Positions 7,733-15,496 of a DNA stretch of 34,312 nt are shown in pieces. The stretch comes from Pararhodobacter sp. Its GTDB lineage: Bacteria; Pseudomonadota; Alphaproteobacteria; Rhodobacterales; Rhodobacteraceae. The stretch is from positions 1 to 34,312 of the forward strand of contig JAFIEG010000042.1 of the NCBI GenBank assembly GCA_020832665.1. The letters run 5' to 3'. Numbering within the stretch: the stretch's first letter is position 1; every line of letters starts with the position of its first letter. The position numbers and the translations under genes are program-made. The notes beneath the pieces were generated by a model. The model was given only the letters and a program-made list of their open reading frames with translations. It ran no database searches and was not told where the DNA came from.

Positions 7733-9633
7733 GCCGGCTCTGGCCTTGGCGTGGCGGCCTCGGCCAGCGGCAGCGTGAGGGTAAATGTGGCGCCGCCGCC
7801 GGGACAGTTGGTCGCGCTCAGAGTGCCGCCGAAATCATGCGCGATATTGTACGAGATCGACAGCCCCAGCCCCAGCCCCTTGCCGACGCCCTTGGACGAG
7901 AAGAACGGGTCGAACACCCGCCCGATTACCCCGTCGGCGATACCGGGGCCATTGTCGGCGATGGTGATGGTGGCCACCCCGCCCTCGGCCCGCGCCGTAA
8001 GCGTGATATGCCCGCCTTGCCTGCCCTCGAGCGCGTCGATGGCGTTGCCCAGTATGTTCACCAACACCTGCTGCAGCCGAACCGGCCCGGCGCGCAGCAC
8101 TGGCGGCGGCGCGCCCAGATCAAGATGCAGCGCAATCCCCTGCGCCTTGAGCCGCCAGTCCAGTATCTCGCGCGCGCCTTCCACCGCCTCGGCCAGCGGC
8201 ACGTCGCGCAGCCGGGCATTGGGCTTGCGCGCAAAGCTGCGCAGATTGCGCGAGATGGCGCTCATGCGTTCGATCAGGGTGAGGATGCGCCCGATATTGG
8301 CGCGTGCCTCGTCGATGCGCCCGCGCTCGATGAAGGCCTCGGCATTCTCGGCGAAGTTGCGCGCCGCCGCCAGCGGCTGGTTGAATTCGTGGCTGAGAGT
8401 GGCCGACATCTGCCCAAGCGCCGCCAGCTTGCCGGCCTGCACCAGTTCGGCCTGAGTGTCGCGCAGGCGCTGCTCGGCGGCGCGGCGCTCGCCGATCTCG
8501 GCCTGAAGCTGGCGGTTGACCTGGCCCAGCTCGGCGGTGCGCGCCTCGACGCGCCCTTCAAGTTCGGCGCGGGCCTGGGCCTGCAGCGCCAGCCGCTCGG
8601 CCAGCCGCGCGCGCCGCTGCGCCACGATCACCGCCGCCAGCCCCGCCAGCCCCGCCGCCAGCGCCGCCAGCGCCACCAATGCCAGTGCCTGGCGCTGCGC
8701 GGTAGCGGTATCGACCAGCACATGCACCGTCCAGTCGGCATCGGGCATGGGTTCGGACAGCACCAGATAGTCGCGCGTGCCGGCACCGCCAGCATAGCGC
8801 CACAGCACCTCGCCGCCGGGCCCGGCGCTGCGCGACAGCGGCAGGTCATGCGGCGTGACATCGGCATAGCGCCTTGTGGCGAGGGTGCGCGCGCGGCGCT
8901 CGTTGTCGAGCGGGCGGGTCGTGGCGAAGGTCCAGTCGGGGTGGCTGGACATGAAGATCACGTCCTCGGGGTCGGTGACGATGACTTCGTAATCGCTGCC
9001 GCGCCAGCTTTGTTCTATGGCGTCGAGGTCGATCTTGACCACCAGCACCCCCTCGACGGCATCGTCGATCAGGATGGGCGCGCCGAAATAGTAGCCACGC
9101 ACCAGCGAGGTGGTGCCCAGCGCATAGAAGCGGCCCTCGCCCCGGGTGAACACATCGCGGAAATAGGGGCGGAAGGCGAAATTGCCGCCCATGAAGGAAT
9201 GCGGCAGGTCGAAATTGCTGGCGGCGACGGTGGTGCCGTCGAGCGCCATCACATAGATATCGGATGATTGCAGCAGGTCGTTGAGCGCGCGCAGGTGCAG
9301 GTTGGTTTCCTGCACCCGCGCCGGGTCGTTCTTGTCGAACATCAGCGCGCGTATCTCGGGGCTTTGCGCGATCAGACCGGGCAGACGGTCGAAGCGGCGA
9401 AGCTGGCCGCGCAGCGCCGCCACGGCCAGGTGCAGCGTGTTCTCGCCGCGCGCTTCCAGCGTGCCGAGCGCGCCCTGATGGGCGGCGCGGTAGCCCCAGC
9501 TGCCCAGCACCCACGCCAGCGCCAGCGCGGCCATCAGGGCAAGCGCCTTCCACGGCCTGCGCGACTGCGCCCGGCCGCGAGCCGTGGCGCCGGGAAGAAC
9601 CGGCCGTGGATGTGCCTCGCCTGCGTTTGCCAT
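7729..9633 (-). CDS. dctB: DctB-like sensor histidine kinase
   Basis: A 634-residue inner-membrane kinase from the chosen ATG at 9633 (MANAGEAHP). Membrane helix at about 28-47, periplasmic double-Cache-like sensor at about 50-310 (SSDIYVMALDGTTVAASNF, FRPYFRDVF), second helix at about 316-338, then a coiled coil rich in Ala/Arg/Glu to about 400. The H-box is LSHEFNQPLAA (phospho-His415), the N-box NILGNAIDAL, and the G-boxes DNGPGI and GKGLGLGLSIS, giving a complete HisKA/HATPase core. The sensor domain is the type that binds small carboxylates in DctB. The reading frame continues 38 codons further upstream, but that part runs into a large inverted repeat and reads as low-complexity Ala/Arg, so it was excluded. 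No strong ribosome site at 9633. It is followed, with 4-bp overlap, by the cognate regulator. Confidence 0.88.
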   Translation of the reverse strand: MANAGEAHPRPVLPGATARGRAQSRRPWKALALMAALALAWVLGSWGYRAAHQGALGTLEARGENTLHLAVAALRGQLRRFDRLPGLIAQSPEIRALMFDKNDPARVQETNLHLRALNDLLQSSDIYVMALDGTTVAASNFDLPHSFMGGNFAFRPYFRDVFTRGEGRFYALGTTSLVRGYYFGAPILIDDAVEGVLVVKIDLDAIEQSWRGSDYEVIVTDPEDVIFMSSHPDWTFATTRPLDNERRARTLATRRYADVTPHDLPLSRSAGPGGEVLWRYAGGAGTRDYLVLSEPMPDADWTVHVLVDTATAQRQALALVALAALAAGLAGLAAVIVAQRRARLAERLALQAQARAELEGRVEARTAELGQVNRQLQAEIGERRAAEQRLRDTQAELVQAGKLAALGQMSATLSHEFNQPLAAARNFAENAEAFIERGRIDEARANIGRILTLIERMSAISRNLRSFARKPNARLRDVPLAEAVEGAREILDWRLKAQGIALHLDLGAPPPVLRAGPVRLQQVLVNILGNAIDALEGRQGGHITLTARAEGGVATITIADNGPGIADGVIGRVFDPFFSSKGVGKGLGLGLSISYNIAHDFGGTLSATNCPGGGATFTLTLPLAEAATPRPEPA

Positions 9634-9698
9634 GCGCTGCCCGGAGTTGCCGGGTGAGTTTAAGCGTTCGGGCCGCGCGGATGCAAGCCGCAGCGCCC

Positions 9699-9770
9699 GC
9701 CAGCAAGCGCCCAGTTCAGCCGCGCGGGGTGGGCTGGGTGGGAGCACGGCTGAGCTGGGCGCTTGCTGGC
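9699..9770 (-). repeat. Large inverted repeat (24-bp arms) after xerD
   Basis: Arms GCCAGCAAGCGCCCAG... (9699-9722) and ...CTGGGCGCTTGCTGGC (9747-9770) match over 24 bp with a single mismatch around a 24-nt GC-rich loop. It begins 27 bp past the xerD stop and lies 65 bp before the dctB start. A shortened relative occurs after ureG (20128-20195), sharing the right arm CGGCTGAGCTGGGCGCTT and the flank GCAGCGCCCGC. It may terminate or stabilise the xerD transcript and may be a member of a dispersed REP-like family. Confidence 0.75.
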
Positions 9771-9797
9771 TTTCGATCCGATCATCCGCAAGGCGTA

Positions 9798-10778
9798 TCA
9801 GTCGCGCCGCGCCAGCGGGTGATGGGCCATGACCAGCGCGCGCAGGCGTTCATCCAGCACATGGGTGTAAATCTCGGTCGAGGACAGATCGGCATGGCCC
9901 AGTAGCATCTGGATGACACGCAGGTCAGCACCGCCGGCCAGCAGATGCGTGGCAAAGGCGTGGCGCAGCACATGCGGGCTCACCCGCGTCGGGTCCAGCC
10001 CGGTGCTGGCGGCAATCTCCTTGACCAGCGCGTGAAAGCGCTCGCGGGTCAGATGACCGGCGGCGCCGCGGGCGGGGAAAAGGTGGCGCGAGGGCGCCCG
10101 CCCCTGCGCGCGCGCGGCCTCTTCGGCGCGGTCGCGATGCGCCAGCCAGACCGCCACCGAAGCGCGCGCCGGGTCCGACAGCGGCACCAGCCGGTCCTTG
10201 CCGCCCTTGCCGCGCACCATCAGCATCTCGGGCGCGCCGCGCAGCGCGGCATGGGGCAGCGAGACCAGCTCGCTCACCCGCAGCCCGGTGGCGTAGAGCA
10301 GCTCGAACAGGCAGGCATTGCGCGCCCGCGCGGCGGCGTCGCGGCCGTGGTTGCGCGCGGTGTCGAGAAGCCGCGCCACCTCAGCCTCGCTCAGCGTGCC
10401 GGGCAGGCGCACCGCCCTTCCCGGCCCGTCGATGCGGATGGCGGGGTTGTCGCTGCGCCAGCCCTCGTCATGGGCGAAACGGTAGAACTGCTTGAGCGAT
10501 GAGAGCCGCCGCGCGCGGGTGGCGCGGGCCATGCCCTCGGTGTCGAGCGAAACCAGATAGGCCTCGACCTGCGCACGCGTTGCGGCGCCAAGCGTTCCGC
10601 CGGCGCCGGCCATCCATTCGGCGGCATGGCGCAGATCTCGCCCATAGGCCAGAAGCGTGTTGCGCGCAGCACCCTGCTCGGCGGCGATGGCATCGAGAAA
10701 GGTGCCGATGGCGCGGCGGTCGGCGGCGCTTGCCCCTTCGGGGTTGGGGACGGTGTTGTCCCTGCCGGCGCCGGCCAC
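9798..10778 (-). CDS. xerD: Site-specific tyrosine recombinase XerD
   Basis: A 326-residue recombinase that with XerC should resolve chromosome dimers at dif. N-terminal SAM-like core-binding domain at about 20-115 (AARNTLLAYGRDLRHAAEWM). The catalytic domain has the full set: Arg167 (ATGLRVSEL), Lys191 (RGKGGKDRLVPL), His269 and Arg272 (SPHVLRHAFATHLL), His295 (LLGHADLSS) and the nucleophile Tyr304 (TEIYTHV). The assigned start is GTG at 10778, three bases after the preceding gene's stop, suggesting translational coupling; no strong ribosome site is seen. Length is ~20-25 residues above the usual ~300 because of the N-terminus, so a later start is possible. It is at the end of the leftward unit with the two membrane/exported proteins, as often seen in Rhodobacterales next to aroK-aroB. 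Confidence 0.93.
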   Translation of the reverse strand: MAGAGRDNTVPNPEGASAADRRAIGTFLDAIAAEQGAARNTLLAYGRDLRHAAEWMAGAGGTLGAATRAQVEAYLVSLDTEGMARATRARRLSSLKQFYRFAHDEGWRSDNPAIRIDGPGRAVRLPGTLSEAEVARLLDTARNHGRDAAARARNACLFELLYATGLRVSELVSLPHAALRGAPEMLMVRGKGGKDRLVPLSDPARASVAVWLAHRDRAEEAARAQGRAPSRHLFPARGAAGHLTRERFHALVKEIAASTGLDPTRVSPHVLRHAFATHLLAGGADLRVIQMLLGHADLSSTEIYTHVLDERLRALVMAHHPLARRD

Positions 10779-10781
10779 GGC

Positions 10782-12524
10782 TCAGCCGTGCCGTTCGAGC
10801 AAGAGTGCCTGCAACGCCGTGGCGCGGGCGGCGCCGTCGAGCCCCAGATGGCGCATCAGCACCAGCCCCTCGCCCAGCGCGCGCGGGTCGGGCACGCCGG
10901 CCATGCGCATGAGCATGATCAAGAGCGCCTCGCCCGCGCGCCCGGCCTCGATCAAGGTGCGCTTGTCGTCGGGCAGGGGCGGCAGCGTCTCGGCCAACGC
11001 CTCTGCGACGGTGATCTGGATGTCGCTCGCCCCGCCCGGCGGCGCCTGCGGCGGCTGGCCCAGCGCGACAGCGGCCAGAAAGCGCGCGCGCGCATCGCCA
11101 TCGGCGAGCCGCTCGGCGGCCGGGGTCGGGTCGGTATCCAGAAGCGCAATCATCGCCGCCAGCCGCGCCCCCTCGCCCTCGAGCGGCGCGGCGAGCAGGA
11201 TCTGTGCATAGAGCACGGCAAAGGCGGTCTCCAGCTCGCCCTCGGCGATCTGCGGCCAGGCGCGCGCCAGCGCCGTGGCGATGGAATCGGGGTCGCCTTG
11301 CGCCAGCGCCGCCTCGAGCCGCTGGATGGCGCGAACGCGCTCCCATATCCCGCCCGAGGCGGCAGCGCTGCGCTCGGTGTAAAGCCCCAGCAGCCGGTTG
11401 GCCGGCAGCGCACCCGATCGCACCAGCCGTTCGGCCGCTTCCAGCTGCGCGCGCCAGCCGATGGTGCCGCGCAGATCGGCATGGGCAAAGGCCACCGGCA
11501 GCCCGTGGCTGGCCACCGGCGCGCCGATCGCCTCCAGCAGCCGCCAGGACAGCGCCGAAATCTGCTGCGGCTGCAACAGCTCCTCGCGCAGCCAGGCGGG
11601 GGGTTCGCCCTCGTCATGCTGCAGATCGTCGATATCGAGAAAACGCTCGAGCAGCGCCGCCTCGGCCTCGTCCAGCGCCCCGGCCTCGGCGCTTTGCTGC
11701 CACAGCCTCTCGGCATCGGGCCAGCGCCCGGCGCGAGCCAGGCAGAAGATGCGCGCGCCGGCACCGGGGAAAGGCGGCTCGCCGTGAAGTATGTCGTCGC
11801 AGGCGGGGTTTTCCTGGCCCAGCAGCAGCGCGACATCGAACTGGCGCGCGCGCAGGGCCGGGTCACGCGGCGACAGCGTATCAAGCAGCGCCGCCGCCTG
11901 ATCGAGCGCGCCGAACTCGATCAGCTTGTCGATGCGCGCCTTGACGAAAGCAATGCCGGCTTCATTGTCCAGCTCGGCGGGCGGGGATTCAGACCCGGGT
12001 TCGATATCGGCGGGCTCGGCAAGAGAGAGCCCGCTCATTTGCCGGTTGCCGGTGCCGGGCCGGGTGGCGGAGAGTTGCATCAACGGCGGGTCGAACTCGG
12101 CCAGAAGCAGCGCCAGCGCCAGCGCGCGCAGCGCCGGCAGGGCGTCGGCAGGCAGGCCGCGCATGAGTGCCGCCAGCTCCTCGGCCTGGCTGCCTGTCCA
12201 GAGATCGCGCGGCAGCCCGGCGCGTTCGGCGGGAAACAGCCCCACCGCCTCGGGGCGCGGGGTGCCGATGGGGCGCATGGTGATGTGATCGTCGACCCAG
12301 GCATCGCCGGTGCTCGGCGTCACCGGCCAGGGCCGATCGAAGGGCATGGCGGGTGCATCGGGGTCATCGGGCGCGGCAGGCACCTGCGGGCCCAGCGATT
12401 CCTGCAGCCAGTCGATGACCGACAGCGGCGCCTGCGCCGTCGCCGGGGCAGCGCCAGCCAGCACTGCCACAAGCGCCAGAGCCGGCAGAACCCTGGCGGT
12501 GATGTTGCCGAACTCAGCGCGCAT
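10782..12524 (-). CDS. Exported helical protein of unknown function
   Basis: A 580-residue protein I do not assign to a named family. It has a clear signal peptide (LPALALVAVLAGAAPATAQA, about 13-32), so it is probably periplasmic. After a Pro/Asp-rich linker (about 45-75), the rest is almost entirely Ala/Leu/Glu-rich amphipathic helix with recurring pairs of short helices, reminiscent of TPR/Sel1-like scaffolds although no canonical repeat is evident. Three internal cysteines (CDD, FCLA and LEC-type contexts not conserved in pattern) suggest no obvious cofactor site. It overlaps the upstream 54-aa membrane protein gene by 11 bp and precedes xerD by 3 bp, so the three are probably one transcript. 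I recall this position being filled by an uncharacterised protein in other Rhodobacterales. Confidence 0.8.
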   Translation of the reverse strand: MRAEFGNITARVLPALALVAVLAGAAPATAQAPLSVIDWLQESLGPQVPAAPDDPDAPAMPFDRPWPVTPSTGDAWVDDHITMRPIGTPRPEAVGLFPAERAGLPRDLWTGSQAEELAALMRGLPADALPALRALALALLLAEFDPPLMQLSATRPGTGNRQMSGLSLAEPADIEPGSESPPAELDNEAGIAFVKARIDKLIEFGALDQAAALLDTLSPRDPALRARQFDVALLLGQENPACDDILHGEPPFPGAGARIFCLARAGRWPDAERLWQQSAEAGALDEAEAALLERFLDIDDLQHDEGEPPAWLREELLQPQQISALSWRLLEAIGAPVASHGLPVAFAHADLRGTIGWRAQLEAAERLVRSGALPANRLLGLYTERSAAASGGIWERVRAIQRLEAALAQGDPDSIATALARAWPQIAEGELETAFAVLYAQILLAAPLEGEGARLAAMIALLDTDPTPAAERLADGDARARFLAAVALGQPPQAPPGGASDIQITVAEALAETLPPLPDDKRTLIEAGRAGEALLIMLMRMAGVPDPRALGEGLVLMRHLGLDGAARATALQALLLERHG

Positions 12525-12678
12525 CGATCTCCACCGGCAGGCTGCGCGGCTGGGGCTCGACCGTAAGATCGCCGAAATAGGCGAAGGCGACCAGCCCGAT
12601 CACCCCGAGAAGGATCAGGATCAGGATCAGCCTGAAGAGATAGCCAAGAAAGCTTGGGCGGTCGTCGTCAAATGCCAT
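12514..12678 (-). CDS. Small single-pass membrane protein, 54 aa
   Basis: A short gene reading MAFDDDRPSFLGYLFRL followed by a Leu/Ile-rich stretch (about 15-35: LILILILLGVIGLVAFAYFG) and a short polar tail ending VEIDAR. The acidic, polar N-terminus followed by one hydrophobic helix suggests an inner-membrane anchor; orientation is not certain. ATG at 12678 is the only good start. Its stop lies 11 bp inside the next gene, the 580-aa exported protein, implying translational coupling and a shared role. Divergent from aroK across a 231-bp promoter region. No family name is offered. Confidence 0.75.
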   Translation of the reverse strand: MAFDDDRPSFLGYLFRLILILILLGVIGLVAFAYFGDLTVEPQPRSLPVEIDAR

Positions 12679-12909
12679 GGGAATACGTGCCTGTGTCCTT
12701 GCTTGTAACTTGCCTGGTTCCTGCCGCCGGCGCCGGCGGTAATGCCGATATCGCTTCGCTGTCGCTTTGCGCGCCCGCAGGGGCCAGCCCGCCTTGGCGC
12801 CATGAGTGGTTTATATATGGAACTTAGGTCTATATCACGTCATTCAGTGGCGAGCAGACGAAATTATGAGCAAAACAGTGCCGGACGCGCCGGTGCAGCG
12901 GAAGGCGGC
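12679..12909. promoter_or_regulatory. Divergent promoter region of aroKB and the xerD unit
   Basis: A 231-bp gap between divergent genes. It contains a perfect 16-bp palindrome CCGCCGGCGCCGGCGG (12724-12739) and an AT-rich block at about 12809-12836 with TATATA- and TATATC-like hexamers that could serve as -10 elements for aroK. No -35 partner is convincing. A 19-codon frame (ATG at 12866, TGA ending 12925) overlaps the aroK start and might be a leader peptide. Confidence 0.4.
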
Positions 12910-13488
12910 ATGCAGGACAGGCTGAGGAAAACCGTGGTGATGGTGGGCATGATGGGTGCCGGCAAGACCGCGGTGGGCCGTGAACTGGCCCGCCGGCTGG
13001 ATGTGCCCTTCGTCGATTCGGATGCCGAGATCGAGGCCGCCGCCAATCTGACCATCGCCGAGATCTTCGCCCGCGACGGCGAGCCCTTCTTTCGAGAGAA
13101 GGAGGCGCAGGTCATCGCCCGGCTGCTGGCCGGGCCGCCTTGCGTGCTGTCGGTGGGGGGGGGCGCCTATCTCAATGCGCAGACGCGCGCGCGCATCATG
13201 GCCGAGGGCGTGGCGGTCCGGCTTCAGGTGCCGCTCGATCTGCTGTGGAGCCGCGTGAAGCGCAAGGACACACGGCCGCTTCTGCGCGGGCCCGATCCAC
13301 GCGGCACGCTGGACCGGCTAGCCGCCGAGCGCGAGCCGATCTATGCGCTGGCAGATCTGAGCGTTACCGTGCAGCCCGGCTGGTCGATCGACCGGACCGC
13401 CGAACGGGTGCATGCGGCGCTGGCCACACGCCGCGATGTGCTGGAACCGGCGGCCAGCGGGCAGGAGCAAGGCGATGATGCAGGCTGA
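12910..13488 (+). CDS. aroK: Shikimate kinase
   Basis: A 192-residue kinase that phosphorylates shikimate at the 3-OH with ATP, in chorismate and aromatic amino acid synthesis. The P-loop GMMGAGKT is at 13-20, the shikimate-contacting DSD at 36-38 (VPFVDSDAEIE), the FREKE segment contains the substrate Arg, and the glycine-rich SVGGGA loop and lid region RPLL are present. The open frame reaches back to 12742, but the upstream part is low-complexity. The ATG at 12910 follows GGAAGG by about 4 bases and gives the normal family N-terminus, so it was preferred. The gene overlaps aroB by 14 bp, the usual aroKB operon. Confidence 0.94.
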   Translation: MQDRLRKTVVMVGMMGAGKTAVGRELARRLDVPFVDSDAEIEAAANLTIAEIFARDGEPFFREKEAQVIARLLAGPPCVLSVGGGAYLNAQTRARIMAEGVAVRLQVPLDLLWSRVKRKDTRPLLRGPDPRGTLDRLAAEREPIYALADLSVTVQPGWSIDRTAERVHAALATRRDVLEPAASGQEQGDDAG

Positions 13489-14611
13489 GACTGCTTCCCT
13501 GGTGGAGACCGTCGAGGTGGCGCTGGGCGCGCGCAGCTACAAGGTGCGCGTGGGTGCAGGGCTTCTGGCGCGCGCCGGCGAGGAAATCGCGCCGCTGCTG
13601 GCGCGGCCACGGGTGGCCGTGCTGAGCGAAGAGCGCGTGGCGGCGCTGCATCTGGAGGCCCTGCGCGAAGGGCTGGGCGCTGCCGGCGTGGCGATGTCGG
13701 CGCTGGCGCTGCCGCCGGGCGAGGCCACCAAGTGCTGGGCGCAGCTTGAGCGCGCGGTCGAGTGGCTGCTGGAAGAGCGGGTCGAGCGCGGCGACATGGT
13801 GGTGGCCTTTGGCGGCGGGGTGATCGGCGATCTGGCCGGTTTTGCCGCCGCCATATTGCGCCGGGGCGTGCGTTTCGTGCAGATCCCCACCACGCTGCTG
13901 GCGCAGGTGGACAGTTCGGTGGGCGGCAAGACCGGCATCAACAGCCCCGCCGGCAAGAACCTGATCGGCGCCTTTCACCAGCCCAGCCTGGTGCTGGCCG
14001 ATATCGACCTGCTCGACACGCTGCCGCGCCGCGATTTCCTGGCCGGCTATGGCGAGGTGGTGAAATACGGACTGCTGGGCGATGCCGATTTCTTTGCCTG
14101 GCTCGAACGCCACGGCCCGGCGCTGACCGGCGGCGACGCCGCGCTGCGCGCGCAGGCGGTACGCCATTCGGTGGCGATGAAGGCCGCCATCGTGGCGCGC
14201 GACGAGACCGAACAGGGCGAGCGCGCGCTTCTCAATCTGGGCCACACCTTCGGCCATGCGCTGGAGGCCGCGACGGGCTATTCCGAGCGGCTGCTGCATG
14301 GCGAGGCGGTGGCGCTGGGCTGCGTGCTGGCGTTTTCGCTCTCGGCGCGGCTGGGGCTTTGCGCGCAGGAACTTCCCGGAAGGGTGGCGGCGCATCTGGC
14401 GGCAATGGGCATGAAGCACCTTCTGGCGCAGGTGCCGGGCGGGCTGCCCGATTCCGAGGCGCTGATCGATCTGATGGCGCAGGACAAGAAGGTGGTGGCC
14501 GGGCGCATGCGCTTCGTGCTGGCGCATGATATCGGGCGCGCCTTCGTCAGCGATGCGGTGCCGATGGAAGCCCTGCGCGCAGTGCTGGACGAGGCGCTGG
14601 CCGCGGGCTGA
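13475..14611 (+). CDS. aroB: 3-Dehydroquinate synthase
   Basis: A 378-residue NAD+- and metal-dependent cyclase converting DAHP to 3-dehydroquinate, the second shikimate pathway step. Diagnostic segments: nucleotide-binding FGGGVIGDLAGFAA, then PTTLLAQVDSSVGGKTGIN, the GYGEVVKYGLL metal/substrate region and the metal-ligand motif NLGHTFGHALE. Start ATG at 13475 (a second ATG follows directly) lies 7 bases after AGGAG and overlaps the 3' end of aroK by 14 bp, indicating coupled translation. A GC hairpin 69 bp past the stop separates it from the convergent luxR-type gene. Confidence 0.95.
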   Translation: MMQAETASLVETVEVALGARSYKVRVGAGLLARAGEEIAPLLARPRVAVLSEERVAALHLEALREGLGAAGVAMSALALPPGEATKCWAQLERAVEWLLEERVERGDMVVAFGGGVIGDLAGFAAAILRRGVRFVQIPTTLLAQVDSSVGGKTGINSPAGKNLIGAFHQPSLVLADIDLLDTLPRRDFLAGYGEVVKYGLLGDADFFAWLERHGPALTGGDAALRAQAVRHSVAMKAAIVARDETEQGERALLNLGHTFGHALEAATGYSERLLHGEAVALGCVLAFSLSARLGLCAQELPGRVAAHLAAMGMKHLLAQVPGGLPDSEALIDLMAQDKKVVAGRMRFVLAHDIGRAFVSDAVPMEALRAVLDEALAAG

Positions 14612-14679
14612 TACGAATACCGTTCAATCATCTCGGGCGGAACAGGCCGCGATCTGCTCTTGTTTGAGCGAACCGCGAA

Positions 14680-14697
14680 GGCGGGGTGAGCCCCGCC
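14680..14697. terminator. Convergent hairpin between aroB and luxR-type gene
   Basis: Perfect 7-bp stem GGCGGGG-TGAG-CCCCGCC in the 97-bp gap between convergent genes. No T-run on either strand directly after the stem. It probably serves as a bidirectional terminator or 3'-end stabiliser. Confidence 0.55.
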
Positions 14698-14708
14698 CTG
14701 CCCCGCCG

Positions 14709-15413
14709 CTATTTGCCGCATAGCGCAAACAGCGATCCGCGCGACGAGATGCCGAGCTTGTGGTAGGCGCGCGCGCGGTAGGTGACGATGGTGCTGGTGG
14801 CGACGCCCAGCTCGGCGGCGATGGCCTCGGCCTTGCGCCCCGACAGGATGCCCAGGCAGACCGCGCGCTCGCGCTCGGACAACACTTCCAGCGGCGCGGG
14901 ATAAGCCGGCGCGCCCTGGCCCTCGAAATGCGCCAGCGCCAGCCGCCCCATGATCGTTTCCAGCGCCCCTGGCACGCTCGGCGCAGCATCCCCGGCGCGG
15001 TAGAAATTGACCGCCAGCCTGAGCGCCGCGCCGGCGGCAAGGATGGTGGTCTTGCCGCTCAGCCCCGGGCGCTCGAAGAAGCGCGCGCGGTATTCGGCAG
15101 GCATGGCATTGGCAATGTCACTGCTGTCGATGCGCTGCAGCGTTCCCGGCGCCATTTCCAGCGCCACGGAAAACAGCGGGTCGTGCCGATACCAGCCGCA
15201 CAGATATTCCGCGCCCAGCGTCTTGCCCAGCGCCCTAGCGCGGAAGTTGCGCGAGAGCAGGCAGGCGGCGGCGTTGGGCGCGTAGCTGAACACCATCACC
15301 TGCGCGGCACCCGTCTGCGCGACCAGATCGACAAAGGCCTCGGCCCAGCCCGCCTGCCCCTGCCTTGCCAGACAGGTATCGATCGCATCGAGCAGTTCTG
15401 CGGATGCATGCAT
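14709..15413 (-). CDS. LuxR-type helix-turn-helix transcriptional regulator
   Basis: A 234-residue DNA-binding protein. The C-terminal LuxR/FixJ-type HTH is at about 178-224 (LSERERAVCLGILSGRKAEAIAAELGV, then TSTIVTYRARAYHKLGI). The N-terminal ~165 residues are a ligand- or partner-binding region that I do not recognise as a classical acyl-homoserine-lactone domain and that lacks a receiver phospho-site. It is divergent from the flavin monooxygenase gene, with only 83 bp between the two starts, so it most likely controls that gene in response to an aromatic or related compound. ATG at 15413; no strong ribosome site. Confidence 0.85.
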   Translation of the reverse strand: MHASAELLDAIDTCLARQGQAGWAEAFVDLVAQTGAAQVMVFSYAPNAAACLLSRNFRARALGKTLGAEYLCGWYRHDPLFSVALEMAPGTLQRIDSSDIANAMPAEYRARFFERPGLSGKTTILAAGAALRLAVNFYRAGDAAPSVPGALETIMGRLALAHFEGQGAPAYPAPLEVLSERERAVCLGILSGRKAEAIAAELGVATSTIVTYRARAYHKLGISSRGSLFALCGK

Positions 15414-15496
15414 CAGGCGGTGTCCTCCAAAAAACGGGACAGAATTCGCACGACAGCGCCGGTATAACGCCCCTGCAAGAACGGAGGAAGGAAGTC

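Noticed and set aside
5147-8455. A 1102-codon open frame on the plus strand
   Set aside because: It lies antisense to the TAXI, dctD and dctB genes, is rich in Arg/His/Gln, and has no family motif. It is a typical shadow frame in high-GC DNA.
12742-12909. 56-residue N-terminal extension of shikimate kinase
   Set aside because: Low-complexity, overlaps the palindrome-bearing divergent promoter region, and the ATG at 12910 has a ribosome site and the usual family start.
14709-15413. Quorum-sensing LuxR-type receptor
   Set aside because: The HTH is LuxR-type, but I cannot see the conserved Trp/Tyr/Asp pattern of acyl-homoserine-lactone domains with confidence, and no luxI-type synthase is nearby.
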